A stretch of DNA of 64,000 bases, from the NCBI GenBank assembly GCA_963795335.1, contig CAWCHI010000011.1, forward strand, positions 1 through 64,000, read 5' to 3'. This DNA is from Trebonia sp963795335 (lineage in GTDB: Bacteria; Actinomycetota; Actinomycetes; Streptosporangiales; Streptosporangiaceae). Of this stretch, positions 8,183 to 17,444 are shown piece by piece (the first letter of the stretch is position 1; every line of letters begins with the position of its first letter). The position numbers and the translations under genes were made by a program. The notes beneath the pieces were generated by a model that saw nothing but the letters and a program-made list of their open reading frames with translations, searched no databases and was not told the DNA's origin.

Positions 8183-9801
8183 GGCTGGGTTCCCTTCTGG
8201 GCTGAGGCCGGGTGGGCCGGCACCGGGTCGGTGGCGTGCACCTGGGACATGGTGGCGTTGACGGCCGGGTTGATCACGTCGAGGACCGGCTTCGGGTAGA
8301 CGCCCATCGCGATGATCAGTGCGACCAGCGGCACCACCGCCAGCAGCTCCCGTGGCCGCAGGTCGGGCATGGTCGAGACCTCGACCGTGGTCGGGCCGTT
8401 CATCGTGCGCTGGTACATCCACAGGATGTAGATCGCGGCCAGCACGATGCCCGCCACTGCGAACGAGCCCGCCACCTTGTAGCGCGAGAACGTGCCCACC
8501 AGGACCAGGAACTCGGACACGAAGGTGGACAGCCCCGGCAGCGACAGGCCGGCCAGGCCGGAGACCAGGAAGAACCCGGCCAGCATCGGCGCCACCTTCT
8601 GCACCCCGCCGTAGTCGGCGATGCGGTCGGAACCGCGGCGGAAGATCAGGAACCCGGCCAGCAGCAGCAGCGCCCCGGTGGAGAACCCGTGGTTGACCAT
8701 GTACAGCGTCGCCCCGGACATGCCCTGGGAGGTGAGCGCGAAGATGCCGAGCACGATGAAGCCGAAGTGCGAGATCGAGGTGTAACCGATCAGCCGCTTC
8801 ATCGAGGTCTGGCCGATCGCGACGATCGCGCCGTAGATGATCGAAATCACCGCCAGCACCAGGATCAGCGGGGTGAAGTAGTGGAAGCCCGCCGGGAACA
8901 GCTCCAGGCAGTAGCGGATGATGCCGAACGTGCCGACCTTGTCCATCACGCCCAGCATCAGCACCGCGGCGCCGGGCTGAGCCGAGGCGGTCGCGTCGGG
9001 CAGCCAGGTGTGGAACGGCCACAGCGGCGCCTTGATCGCGAAGGCGATGAAGAAGCCCAGGAACAGCCACTTCTGCACGGTGGAGGACAGCGCCAGGTGA
9101 ACCAGCGTGTAGAACATGAACGTGCCCTGGTGCCCGGTGACCGCCGACTGCGACGAGTACACGTACAGCGCGATCAGCGCGACCAGCATCAGCAGGCCGC
9201 CCAGCAGCGAGTAGAGCAGGAACTTGACCGCCGCGTACTGCCGCGGCCCCACCCCGAACGACCCGATCATGAAGTACATCGGGATCAGCATGGCCTCGAA
9301 GAACACGTAGAACAGGAAGACGTCGGTGGCGGCGAAGACCCCGACCATCATCGTCTCGAGCACCAGCATCAGCGCGAAGTAGGTCTTGGGCGAGCGCAGC
9401 CGGGCCAGCCCGGAGCGGCCCGGCTCCGCGGCCTCTGCCGTCTCCGGCACCTCGTCGGCGTCATGCCAGGAGGCCAGGATCACCACCGGCATCAGCACCG
9501 CGGTCATGCCGATCAGCACCAGCGCGATCCCGTCGACCCCGAGGGCGTAGTGCACGCCGAACTGGGGAATCCAGGAGTACTGCTCGGTCAGCTGGAAGGT
9601 CGGCCCCGATGTGCTGAACTGGGTCGCCATGATGATGATCCACACCAGGTCGACGACCGAGAACAGCAGCGCGGTGAGCTTGGCCAGCCGGGCCGGTGCC
9701 AGCGCGATGATGATCGCGCCGAGCAACGGGATGCCGCCCGCGACGGTCAGCCAGGGTGTCCCGCTGTTCGCAGCGGCCACACTGAGCCCGAGGAAGTTCA
9801 T
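8179..9801 (-). CDS. nuoM: NADH-quinone oxidoreductase subunit M
   Basis: This is an antiporter-like proton-pumping subunit of complex I, 540 residues and full length. The conserved FAIKAPLWPFHTWLPDA segment carries the functional lysine and the WLPDA turn, and the glutamate in FEAMLIPMYFMIG matches the family. The ATG at 9801 immediately follows the nuoL stop. The C-terminus is alanine- and proline-rich and its stop overlaps nuoN. It is intact, with no frameshift. Confidence 0.95.
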   Translation of the reverse strand: MNFLGLSVAAANSGTPWLTVAGGIPLLGAIIIALAPARLAKLTALLFSVVDLVWIIIMATQFSTSGPTFQLTEQYSWIPQFGVHYALGVDGIALVLIGMTAVLMPVVILASWHDADEVPETAEAAEPGRSGLARLRSPKTYFALMLVLETMMVGVFAATDVFLFYVFFEAMLIPMYFMIGSFGVGPRQYAAVKFLLYSLLGGLLMLVALIALYVYSSQSAVTGHQGTFMFYTLVHLALSSTVQKWLFLGFFIAFAIKAPLWPFHTWLPDATASAQPGAAVLMLGVMDKVGTFGIIRYCLELFPAGFHYFTPLILVLAVISIIYGAIVAIGQTSMKRLIGYTSISHFGFIVLGIFALTSQGMSGATLYMVNHGFSTGALLLLAGFLIFRRGSDRIADYGGVQKVAPMLAGFFLVSGLAGLSLPGLSTFVSEFLVLVGTFSRYKVAGSFAVAGIVLAAIYILWMYQRTMNGPTTVEVSTMPDLRPRELLAVVPLVALIIAMGVYPKPVLDVINPAVNATMSQVHATDPVPAHPASAQKGTQP

Positions 9802-11757
9802 TTAGAGCCTCACCACCAGTAGGCCGGCGACCAGGAGCACGGCGCCGATGAGCATGGAAAGCGCGTACGAGCGGACGAACCCGGTCTGCAGCCGGCGGAG
9901 CCTGCCCGACGACCCGCCGATGGTCGCCGCCAGCCCGTTCACGATCCCGTCGACGCCGCGGCTGTCGAAATAAACCGACAGGCGGGTAAGCCACTGACCG
10001 GGGCGCATCAGCACGGACTCGTTGAAGGCGTCGCCGTAGAGGTCGGCCCGGGCGGCGTGGGTCAGCGGGGAGCCAGCCGGGGCGACGGCCGGCACCGGCA
10101 CCCGCCCGTACATGACCCAGGCGATCCCGATGCCGATCACCGCCAGGACCAGCGCGATGATGCCGGGCCAGGTCCAGATGCCGTGGCGGTCCGGCGGCAG
10201 GCCGACGACGGGAGCCAGGAAGTTGACAAAGCGCCAGTTGACGATCAGGAACCAGCCCGCCCCGACCGAGCCGACCGCGAGCAGGATCATCGGGATCGTC
10301 ATCGCCAGGGGCGACTCGTGCGGGTGGGGAATGTGGTGGTCGGCCTCGGTGAACGGCGGGTGCGCGCCGGCCCCGCCGAGCACGCCCTCCTCGCGGAAGC
10401 GCTCCGGGCCGAAGTAGGTCATCAGCATGAGCCGGGTCATGTAGAACGCGGTGATCCCGGCGCCGATGATGGCGCAGGCGGCCAGGATCCAGCCCGAGGT
10501 GCCGCCCTTGGACCAGGCCGCGTCGATGATGCCGTCCTTGGTGAAGAACCCGGAGAACGGCGGGATGCCGATGATGGCCAGGTACCCGAGGCCGAAGGTG
10601 ACGAAGGTGACCGGCAGCAGCTTGCGCAGCCCGCCGAAGCGCCGCATGTTCACCTCGTCGTCCATACCGTGCAGGACCGACCCGGCCCCGAGGAACAGCC
10701 CGGCCTTGAAGAAGCCGTGCGCGAGCAGGTGCGCGATCGCGAACACGTAGCCCGCCGGGCCGAGGCCGGCCGCCAGGGTCATGTACCCGATCTGCGACAT
10801 CGTGGACCCGGCGAGGGCCTTCTTGATGTCGTCCTTGGCGCACCCGATGATCGCGCCGAACAGCAGGGTCACCGCGCCAACGACGGTGACCGCGAGCTGC
10901 GCGGTGGGTGAGTCGTTGAAGATGGGGTTGGAACGCACGATCAGGTACACGCCAGCCGTGACCATTGTCGCCGCATGAATAAGGGCCGACACAGGGGTCG
11001 GGCCCTCCATCGCGTCGAGCAGCCAGGACTGCAGCGGCACCTGGGCCGACTTTCCGCACGCGGCGAGCAGCAGCAGCAGGCCGAGCGCGGTGGTGATTCC
11101 GGTCCCGCCCGACTTGGCGTTGTCGAACACGCCGGTGAAGTTGAACGTGCCGAACTCGGCGAACATCAGCATGATGGCCAGGGACAGCCCGACGTCGCCG
11201 ACCCGGTTGGCGATGAACGCCTTCTTGGCCGCGACGGCCGCCGTCGGCTTGAACTGCCAGAAGCCGATCAGCAGGTAGGAGGCGAGGCCGACGCCCTCCC
11301 AGCCCGCGTACAGGGCGAGGTAGTTGTCCGACAGCACCAGCAGCAGCATCGACGCGAGGAACAGGTTCAGGTAGCCGAAGAACCGGCGCCGGTCGGGGTC
11401 GTGCGCCATGTAGGCGGTCGCGTAGATGAGGATCAGCGAGCCGACCCCGGTGATAAGCAGCGCGAAGCTGATCGACAGCGGGTCGATCAGCACGCCGATG
11501 TTGGCCTGGAACCCATTGACCGGGATCCAGGAGTAGATGTGCAGGTCCTCGCTGCGCCCGGCCCCGGTCTGGCCGAGCAGCGCGAAGAACGCGATCACGG
11601 CGTAGACGAAGGATGCGAGCGACATCAGCACCCCGAGCAGGTGGCCCCACCTGTCGGTGAACCGGCCGCCGAGCAGCAGCACCGCCGCGCCGAAGACCGG
11701 GAACGCGAGCAGCAGCCACGAGGCACGGAACACACCGGTGGCGGCGAGCGTCGTCAT
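9802..11757 (-). CDS. nuoL: NADH-quinone oxidoreductase subunit L
   Basis: This is the largest proton-pumping membrane subunit of complex I, 651 residues. AQVPLQSWLLDAMEGPTPVSALIHAATMV is the signature of the ND5/NuoL family, and the C-terminal extension ends in a final membrane helix (LSMLIGAVLLVAGLLVV) expected to anchor the long lateral helix. The stop abuts the nuoM ATG and the start lies 13 bases after nuoK. The glycine/histidine-rich hydrophilic insert near residue 445 (GVLGGAGAHPPFTEADHH) is an extramembrane loop. Confidence 0.95.
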   Translation of the reverse strand: MTTLAATGVFRASWLLLAFPVFGAAVLLLGGRFTDRWGHLLGVLMSLASFVYAVIAFFALLGQTGAGRSEDLHIYSWIPVNGFQANIGVLIDPLSISFALLITGVGSLILIYATAYMAHDPDRRRFFGYLNLFLASMLLLVLSDNYLALYAGWEGVGLASYLLIGFWQFKPTAAVAAKKAFIANRVGDVGLSLAIMLMFAEFGTFNFTGVFDNAKSGGTGITTALGLLLLLAACGKSAQVPLQSWLLDAMEGPTPVSALIHAATMVTAGVYLIVRSNPIFNDSPTAQLAVTVVGAVTLLFGAIIGCAKDDIKKALAGSTMSQIGYMTLAAGLGPAGYVFAIAHLLAHGFFKAGLFLGAGSVLHGMDDEVNMRRFGGLRKLLPVTFVTFGLGYLAIIGIPPFSGFFTKDGIIDAAWSKGGTSGWILAACAIIGAGITAFYMTRLMLMTYFGPERFREEGVLGGAGAHPPFTEADHHIPHPHESPLAMTIPMILLAVGSVGAGWFLIVNWRFVNFLAPVVGLPPDRHGIWTWPGIIALVLAVIGIGIAWVMYGRVPVPAVAPAGSPLTHAARADLYGDAFNESVLMRPGQWLTRLSVYFDSRGVDGIVNGLAATIGGSSGRLRRLQTGFVRSYALSMLIGAVLLVAGLLVVRL

Positions 11758-11770
11758 CGAGTCAATCCCC

Positions 11771-12070
11771 TCAGTACTTGAGCAGGCTCGCGTCGTCGAC
11801 CGACGCGGACTTGCGGGCCCGGTAGATGGCCATCAGGATGGCGAGCCCGACCACGACCTCGGCCGCGGCCACGACCATCACGAAGAAGGCCACCACCTGC
11901 CCGTCCAGGTTCCCGTGGAGCCGCGCGAAGGCGACGAAGGCCAGGTTGCAGGCGTTGAGCATCAGCTCGACGGACATGAAGATCAGGATCGCGTTCCGCC
12001 TGACCAGCACGCCGACGGCGCCGATGACGAACAGGATGACAGCCAGGAACACGTAGTGCGCGGGACTCAC
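11771..12070 (-). CDS. nuoK: NADH-quinone oxidoreductase subunit K
   Basis: NuoK is a 99-residue, three-helix membrane subunit of complex I (ND4L family). The two buried glutamates of the proton path are visible in VELMLNACNLAF and AAAEVVVGLAIL. The length is normal. The ATG lies inside the end of nuoJ, giving a 4-base coupled overlap. Confidence 0.95.
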   Translation of the reverse strand: MSPAHYVFLAVILFVIGAVGVLVRRNAILIFMSVELMLNACNLAFVAFARLHGNLDGQVVAFFVMVVAAAEVVVGLAILMAIYRARKSASVDDASLLKY

Positions 12071-12909
12071 AGCTCATCCCCTCCCCGCGCGCCGGCTTCC
12101 AGCTGGCGCTCGGTTTCGATGCGGCCCTCAGCGGCGATGTCGGCGGTCACGTTGCCCTCGGCGTCGCGGCCGAGCTGCACGTCCCGCTGGTGCACGGCGT
12201 CGGAGACCGAACGGGTGGTGGTGGTCCCGTCCGGCAGCATGGCCGGCATGTCCACCGCGTTGTGCAGCGCGTACACGCCGGGCGGGGGCTCCGGCTGGAC
12301 CTGGCCGCTTTCGATCTTGCGGCGGGCCACGTCCCGCTGGCTGAGCTTGGGGGTCGTCCGCTCGCGGTGCGCCAGCACCATCGCGCCGAGCGCGGCGGTG
12401 ATCAGCAGGGCGCTGGTGACTTCGAACGGGAAGACGTAGGTGGTGAAGATCAGCCGGGCCAGGCCAGTCAGGTTGGCGTTGTTCTCGGCTGTGGTGACCG
12501 GGGCGGCGGTGCCGATGGAGGCGTGGCCGATGCCGACGATCAGCAAGATGGCCAGGCCGGCCGCGGCCAGGGCGGCCCACAGCCGCTGGCCGCGGATCGT
12601 TTCCTTCAGTGCCTCGAAGGTGTTGATGCCGATCAGCATGACCACGAACAGGAACAGCATCAGCACGGCGCCGGTGTACACGATCACCTGGACGAAGGCG
12701 AGGAAGGGGGCGCCCTGCATGGCGTACATGACCGCCAGGCAGAGCATGACGACCGCGAGCATCAGCGCGCAGTGCACCGCCTGCCGCACCAGGACCATCG
12801 CCAGCGCGGCGGAGACCGCCACCACCGCCAGGATCCAGAAGAACGCCTCGTCGTAGAGCGGGTCCAGGTTGGTGCCGCCTGAGCCCCCGTTCGCGAGAAT
12901 GTGGATCAC
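12067..12909 (-). CDS. nuoJ: NADH-quinone oxidoreductase subunit J
   Basis: This membrane subunit (ND6 family) has 280 residues. The N-terminal about 175 residues hold five hydrophobic helices with the family signature FLAFVQVIVYTGAVLMLFLFVVML. The remaining about 100 residues are a hydrophilic cytoplasmic tail, common in actinobacterial NuoJ. The GTG at 12909 overlaps, as GTGA, a TGA that is the natural nuoI stop once an upstream frameshift in nuoI is corrected. That overlap supports both the start and the reconstruction of nuoI. Confidence 0.94.
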   Translation of the reverse strand: MIHILANGGSGGTNLDPLYDEAFFWILAVVAVSAALAMVLVRQAVHCALMLAVVMLCLAVMYAMQGAPFLAFVQVIVYTGAVLMLFLFVVMLIGINTFEALKETIRGQRLWAALAAAGLAILLIVGIGHASIGTAAPVTTAENNANLTGLARLIFTTYVFPFEVTSALLITAALGAMVLAHRERTTPKLSQRDVARRKIESGQVQPEPPPGVYALHNAVDMPAMLPDGTTTTRSVSDAVHQRDVQLGRDAEGNVTADIAAEGRIETERQLEAGARGGDEL

Positions 12910-13575
12910 TGCTCCGCCTCCTGGCCGCTGTAGCTGACCTGCTCGCCGCCCGGCTGGACCTCATCCTGGCCGGCGACGTCCTCGCCAGTGGCAGCCGCGG
13001 GCACGGCGGGCCCGCTGACCCCGCCCGGCCCGGCTCATCCCGGGCGCCCGGCCGGTCGGCGACACCCCGGCCCCGCCGAGGCGGTAGTAGTCCTTCTCGT
13101 CGCGGCCGAGGCGCATCGGGTGGGGCGGCGCCTCCATCGTGTCGAGCAGCGGGACCAGTAGCTGCTCCTTGGTCCAGATCAGCTTCTCGCGGTCATCGTC
13201 CGCGATCTCGTACTCGTTGGTCATCGTCAGCGCCCGGGTCGGGCACGCCTCGATGCACAGCCCGCACAAGATGCAGCGGAGGTAGTTGATCTGGTACACG
13301 TGCCCGTAGCGCTCGCCCGGGGAGAACCGCTCGTCGGGCAGGTTGTCCCGGCCCTCGACGTAGATCGCGTCGGCCGGGCAGGCCCAGGCGCACAGCTCGC
13401 ACCCGATGCACTTCTCCAGCCCGTCAGGCCAGCGGTTGAGCTGGTGGTGACCGTGGAACCGGGGCGCGGTGGGCCGCTTCTCCTCCGGGTACATCACGGT
13501 GTCAACCTTCTTGAACATCTCGCGGAAGGTGACCCCGAACCCCTTGACGGGGTTCAGGAAATCAAGAGCCGGCAC
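12906..13575 (-). CDS. nuoI: NADH-quinone oxidoreductase subunit I, with a C-terminal frameshift
   Basis: NuoI carries two [4Fe-4S] clusters on the electron path to the quinone. Both cysteine sets are present: CIGCELCAWACP and CILCGLCIEACP. As read, the frame runs on to 12961 with an arginine-rich tail that does not look like family sequence. Shifting frame by one base near 13030-13045, in a run of C and G, gives an ordinary acidic tail ending GGEQVSYSGQEAEQ, and the stop then overlaps the nuoJ GTG. I therefore extend the gene to 12906 and treat the break as a likely one-base sequence error. Confidence 0.9.
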
Positions 13576-14944
13576 CAGTGACCTCCTTCGTCACGCCAGC
13601 AGCGTCGCCGCTGATCGCGGCGTCGGATTCAACGCCGTGGTAATGCGGCAGGTCGAGCGGCGGCACCGGGTACCGCGGCTCCATGGCCGGCCGGGTGACC
13701 TGGACGAGCTCGCCGTCCTCGTCGTAGTCCCACTCCTCCTCGTCCGCCGTGGCGGTCGCGGCCTCGACCGGCCCGATCCGCACCAGGTGCTTCTGGTAGC
13801 CGTTGTCCCAGAAGATGATCAGCAGGACGAACAGCACCAGGACGATGCCGGCCACCGCGAGGACGGCCGGGGAGTGCCAGCCGTTGACCTTCAGCGCCCG
13901 CACGGTCGCCACCAGCAGCAGCCAGATGATGGAGAACGGGATGAGGATCTTCCAGCCCAGCGCCATCAGCTGGTCGTACCTGGTCCGCGGGAGCGTCCCG
14001 CGCAGCCAGACGTAGCAGAACAGCAGGAAGAAGACCTTGATCAGGAACCACAGCACCGGCCACCAGCCGCTGTTGACCGCCGGGCCGATCAGCGACAGCG
14101 GCCACGGCGCCCGCCAGCCGCCGAGGAACAGCGTGGTGGCCAGGGCCGAGACCGTCGTCATGTTGATGTACTCGGCCAGGAAGAACATCGCGAACTTCAT
14201 CGACGAGTACTCGGTCATGTGGCCCGCGACGATCTCGCCTTCGCCCTCGGGCAGGTCGAACGGGATCCGGTTGGTCTCGCCGACCATCGTGACCAGGTAA
14301 ATGAGGAACGACGGGGCGAGCACCCAGAAGTACCAGTAGTGCGACTGGGCGTTGACGATGGCGGTGGTGGACAGCGACCCGGCGTCGAGGAAGACCGCCA
14401 CGAACGACAGCCCCATCGCGATCTCGTAGCTGATGACCTGGGCGGTAGAGCGGAGCGCGCCGAGGATCGAGTACGGGCCGCGCGACGCCCAGCCCGCCAG
14501 CACGATGCCGTAGACGCCAATCGAGCTCATCGCCAGCACCAGCAGCACCGCCACCGGCAGGTCGGCCACCTGCAGCGGGGTCCAGTGGTGGAAGATCGAC
14601 ACCTCCGGTCCCCACGGGATGATCGCGAAGGCGACGAACGACGCCCCCGCGGCGATGATCGGGGCGACGAAGAACACCAGCTTGTCCACCGTGGTGGGGA
14701 CGATGTCCTCCTTCAGCGGCAGCTTGAGCGCGTCCGCGACGGGCTGCAGCAAGCCGAAGGGCCCGGCCCGGTTGGGGCCGGGCCGGTTCTGCATCCGGCC
14801 GATGACCCGGCGCTCGAACCAGATCATGAAGATCGTGGTGAGCAGCAGGAAGACGAAGACGATGCCGACCTTGAGCAGCACCATCCACCAGATGAGCTGG
14901 TTGAAATCGGCCAGCGTGGAGTCCACGGCCAGCGGCTGGGACAT
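13562..14944 (-). CDS. nuoH: NADH-quinone oxidoreductase subunit H
   Basis: NuoH is the membrane subunit that forms the quinone-binding chamber with NuoB and NuoD. It has 460 residues with about eight membrane helices. GPNRAGPFGLLQPVADALKL near the N-terminus and the charged loop EGEGEIVAGHMTEYSSMKFA are the family signatures. A long hydrophilic C-terminal tail (about 80 residues, acidic around EEEWDYDEDGE) is typical of the actinobacterial form. The gene overlaps the start of nuoI by 14 bases and abuts nuoG. Confidence 0.95.
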   Translation of the reverse strand: MSQPLAVDSTLADFNQLIWWMVLLKVGIVFVFLLLTTIFMIWFERRVIGRMQNRPGPNRAGPFGLLQPVADALKLPLKEDIVPTTVDKLVFFVAPIIAAGASFVAFAIIPWGPEVSIFHHWTPLQVADLPVAVLLVLAMSSIGVYGIVLAGWASRGPYSILGALRSTAQVISYEIAMGLSFVAVFLDAGSLSTTAIVNAQSHYWYFWVLAPSFLIYLVTMVGETNRIPFDLPEGEGEIVAGHMTEYSSMKFAMFFLAEYINMTTVSALATTLFLGGWRAPWPLSLIGPAVNSGWWPVLWFLIKVFFLLFCYVWLRGTLPRTRYDQLMALGWKILIPFSIIWLLLVATVRALKVNGWHSPAVLAVAGIVLVLFVLLIIFWDNGYQKHLVRIGPVEAATATADEEEWDYDEDGELVQVTRPAMEPRYPVPPLDLPHYHGVESDAAISGDAAGVTKEVTGAGS

Positions 14945-17440
14945 TTACTCGGCCCTCCTCAGGGTCACCGTGCTGCCATGGCCGGCCCCGAGGTCCGCCC
15001 GGACCGCCGAGCCGGGGCTGTTGGTGGGCAGCCACACCACGCCGTCAGCCATCGGAATGACGAGCAGCGCCACGGTCACCGCGCCCGTCGCCGTCGCCAC
15101 CGTCACCTTGTCGCCGTCGGCTAGTCCGGTCGCGGCAGCGGTGGCGGGCGAGACCCGCGCCACCGCCGGCCGGGCCGTCCCGGCCAGGTACGGTTCGCCG
15201 TCCTGGAGCCGCCCGGCGTCGATGAGCTGGTGCCAGGTCGCCAGGCGCAGTTCCGCCCCGGCGGCGGTGGTGCCGGGGAGTGCGGCCGCCGACCGCGGCG
15301 CCGTCAGCACCGCCGGAGCGGCCGGGCGGGCACCCTTCCAGGCGCCGAGCGCGGCCAGCTCGGCCCGTGCGGCGGTCGCGTCGGGCAGTCCCAGGTGGAC
15401 GTCCATCGCGTCGGCGATGGCGCCGAGCACGTACAGGTCGGTGCGCACGCCGGGAACCGCGATGGCCGGGGCGAACGTGCCGCCACGGCCCTCCCAGTTG
15501 ACGAACGTGCCGGGCTTCTCGGCCACCGCGGCGACCGGGAAGACCACGTCGGCCCGGTCGGTGACCGCGCTCGCGCGCAGCTCGAGGGAGACGATGAACG
15601 GCGTCCGGTCGAGGGCGCGGAGCGCACCCGCCGGGTCCGGCAGGTCGGCCGGGTCGACCCCGGCGATGACGAGGGCGCCGAGCTCGCCCGCCTGCGCCGC
15701 CGCCAGCAGGGCCGAGGTGGACCGGCCGGGCGCGGCCGGCAGGGAAGCCTTGTTCCAGGCCAGGGCGACCTCGGCCCGGGCCCGGGGGTCACCGACCCAG
15801 CGGCCGACCGGCAGCAGCCCGGGCATCGCGCCCGCCTCGACGGCGCCGCGCTCACCCGCCCGCCGCGGGATCCAGGCCACCCGGGCGCCGGTCGCGTCGG
15901 CCAGCCGGACCGCCGCCGCCAGGGCGCCGGGCACCTCCGCCAGCCGCTCGCCAACGAGGATGACCGCCCCCGGCTGGGCCAGCAGGTCGGCCGCCGCGGC
16001 GATGTCAGCGTCGCTCCCGCCGCCGGCCGCGAGCGCGGTCAGCGTGGCCGGCTCGGCCCCGGGGACCGTCGGCAGCAGCGTGCCGAACACCTTGGCCAGG
16101 CCCGGTGAGGCGAGGGCGGCGACCGAGAACACGGGCAGGGCGCGCTTGCGGGCCGCCTTGCGCAGCCGCAGGAACACGATCGGCGACTCGTCCTCGGGCT
16201 CGAACCCGGCCAGCAGCACCACCGGCGCCGCTTCCAGGTCGGCGTAGCTCACCTCGATGTCGCGCCCGGCCACGCGGGAGGCGAGGAACTGCTCTTCCTC
16301 GGCCGAGTGGGGCCGCGCCCGCATGTCGATGTCGTTGGTGTCGAGCGCCAGCCGGGTGAACTTCGCGTAGGCGTAGGCGTCCTCGAGGGTCAGCCGGCCG
16401 CCGGCCAGCACGCCCACGCCGGACGGGACGTCAGGCTCTCCCTCGACCCGCCCTGCCGCCCTTCCGTCGGGACCGGGTTCGGACCGGGCGTCGCGCGCGG
16501 CGAGCAGCCCGCGGGCGGCCGCCGCGTAGGCCGCCGCCCAGGAGGCCGGCCGGAGCACGCCGTCCTCGTCGCGGACCAGCGGCGTCGTCAGCCGGTCGGG
16601 CTGGGTCGCGTAGTTGAACGCCCAGCGGCCCTTGTCGCAGTTCCACTCCTCGTTGACCAGCGGCTCGTTGCCCGCCAGCCGGCGCATGACCTTGCCCCGC
16701 CGGTGGTCGGTGCGCAAGCTGCAGCCGGACGCGCAGTGCTCGCACACGCTCGGGGTCGACACCAGGTCGAACGGCCGCGACTTGAAGCGGTAGGCGGCGC
16801 CGGTGAGCGCGCCGACCGGGCACACCTGGACCGTGTTGCCCGAGAAGTAGGAGTTGAACGGCATGCCGTTGGCGGTGCCGATGTACTGCCGGGGCCCGCG
16901 GTCGAGGAACTCGATGAAGTCGTCGCCCGCGATCTCCTCTGAGGTCCGCGTGCAGCGGGTGCAGGAGATGCACCGCTCGCGGTCGAGCAGCACCTCGGTC
17001 GAGATCGGCACCGGCTTGGCGAACTCGCGCTTGGGCTCGCGGAAGCGGGACTCGCCGCGGCCGTTGGACAGCGCCTGGTTCTGCAGCGGGCACTCGCCGC
17101 CCTTGTCGCACATCGGGCAGTCGAGCGGGTGGTTGACCAGCAGCAGTTCCATGACGCCCTGCTGCGCCTTGTCGGCCACCGGCGAGGTGTACTGGGTCTT
17201 TACCACCATGCCGTCGGTGCACACGGTGGTGCACGAGGCGAGCGGCTTGCGCTGCCCCTCGATGTCCACCAGGCACTGCCGGCAGGCGCCGATCGGGTCG
17301 AGCAGCGGGTGGTCGCAGAACCGCGGGATGGCGATGCCGATCATCTCGGCCGCCCTGATCACCAGCGTGCCCTTGGGCACGCTGATCTCGTAGCCGTCGA
17401 TGGTGACGGTCACCGTGTCGGTCACGGGCTGAACAGTCAT
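14945..17440 (-). CDS. nuoG: NADH-quinone oxidoreductase subunit G
   Basis: This is the large iron-sulfur subunit of complex I, 831 residues. The N-terminal [2Fe-2S] ferredoxin-like domain has CDHPLLDPIGACRQC. HPLDCPMCDKGGEC provides the N5-type histidine and cysteines, followed by CISCTRC and VCPVGALT. CEHCASGC with a later cysteine (NEEWNCDKGRW) matches the extra N7 cluster found in only some NuoG proteins. The rest is a degenerate molybdopterin-oxidoreductase-like domain that binds no molybdopterin in this family. The start lies just after nuoF. Confidence 0.95.
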   Translation of the reverse strand: MTVQPVTDTVTVTIDGYEISVPKGTLVIRAAEMIGIAIPRFCDHPLLDPIGACRQCLVDIEGQRKPLASCTTVCTDGMVVKTQYTSPVADKAQQGVMELLLVNHPLDCPMCDKGGECPLQNQALSNGRGESRFREPKREFAKPVPISTEVLLDRERCISCTRCTRTSEEIAGDDFIEFLDRGPRQYIGTANGMPFNSYFSGNTVQVCPVGALTGAAYRFKSRPFDLVSTPSVCEHCASGCSLRTDHRRGKVMRRLAGNEPLVNEEWNCDKGRWAFNYATQPDRLTTPLVRDEDGVLRPASWAAAYAAAARGLLAARDARSEPGPDGRAAGRVEGEPDVPSGVGVLAGGRLTLEDAYAYAKFTRLALDTNDIDMRARPHSAEEEQFLASRVAGRDIEVSYADLEAAPVVLLAGFEPEDESPIVFLRLRKAARKRALPVFSVAALASPGLAKVFGTLLPTVPGAEPATLTALAAGGGSDADIAAAADLLAQPGAVILVGERLAEVPGALAAAVRLADATGARVAWIPRRAGERGAVEAGAMPGLLPVGRWVGDPRARAEVALAWNKASLPAAPGRSTSALLAAAQAGELGALVIAGVDPADLPDPAGALRALDRTPFIVSLELRASAVTDRADVVFPVAAVAEKPGTFVNWEGRGGTFAPAIAVPGVRTDLYVLGAIADAMDVHLGLPDATAARAELAALGAWKGARPAAPAVLTAPRSAAALPGTTAAGAELRLATWHQLIDAGRLQDGEPYLAGTARPAVARVSPATAAATGLADGDKVTVATATGAVTVALLVIPMADGVVWLPTNSPGSAVRADLGAGHGSTVTLRRAE

Positions 17441-17444
17441 CTGG

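Noticed and set aside
8212..9822. A 536-codon open frame on the plus strand
   Set aside because: It is antisense to intact nuoM, its translation is histidine-, arginine- and aspartate-rich low-complexity sequence, and it reflects codon bias of the opposite strand.
9461..11719. A 752-codon minus-strand frame through nuoL and nuoM
   Set aside because: It is an out-of-frame shadow of nuoL; the true frame gives clear complex I motifs throughout.
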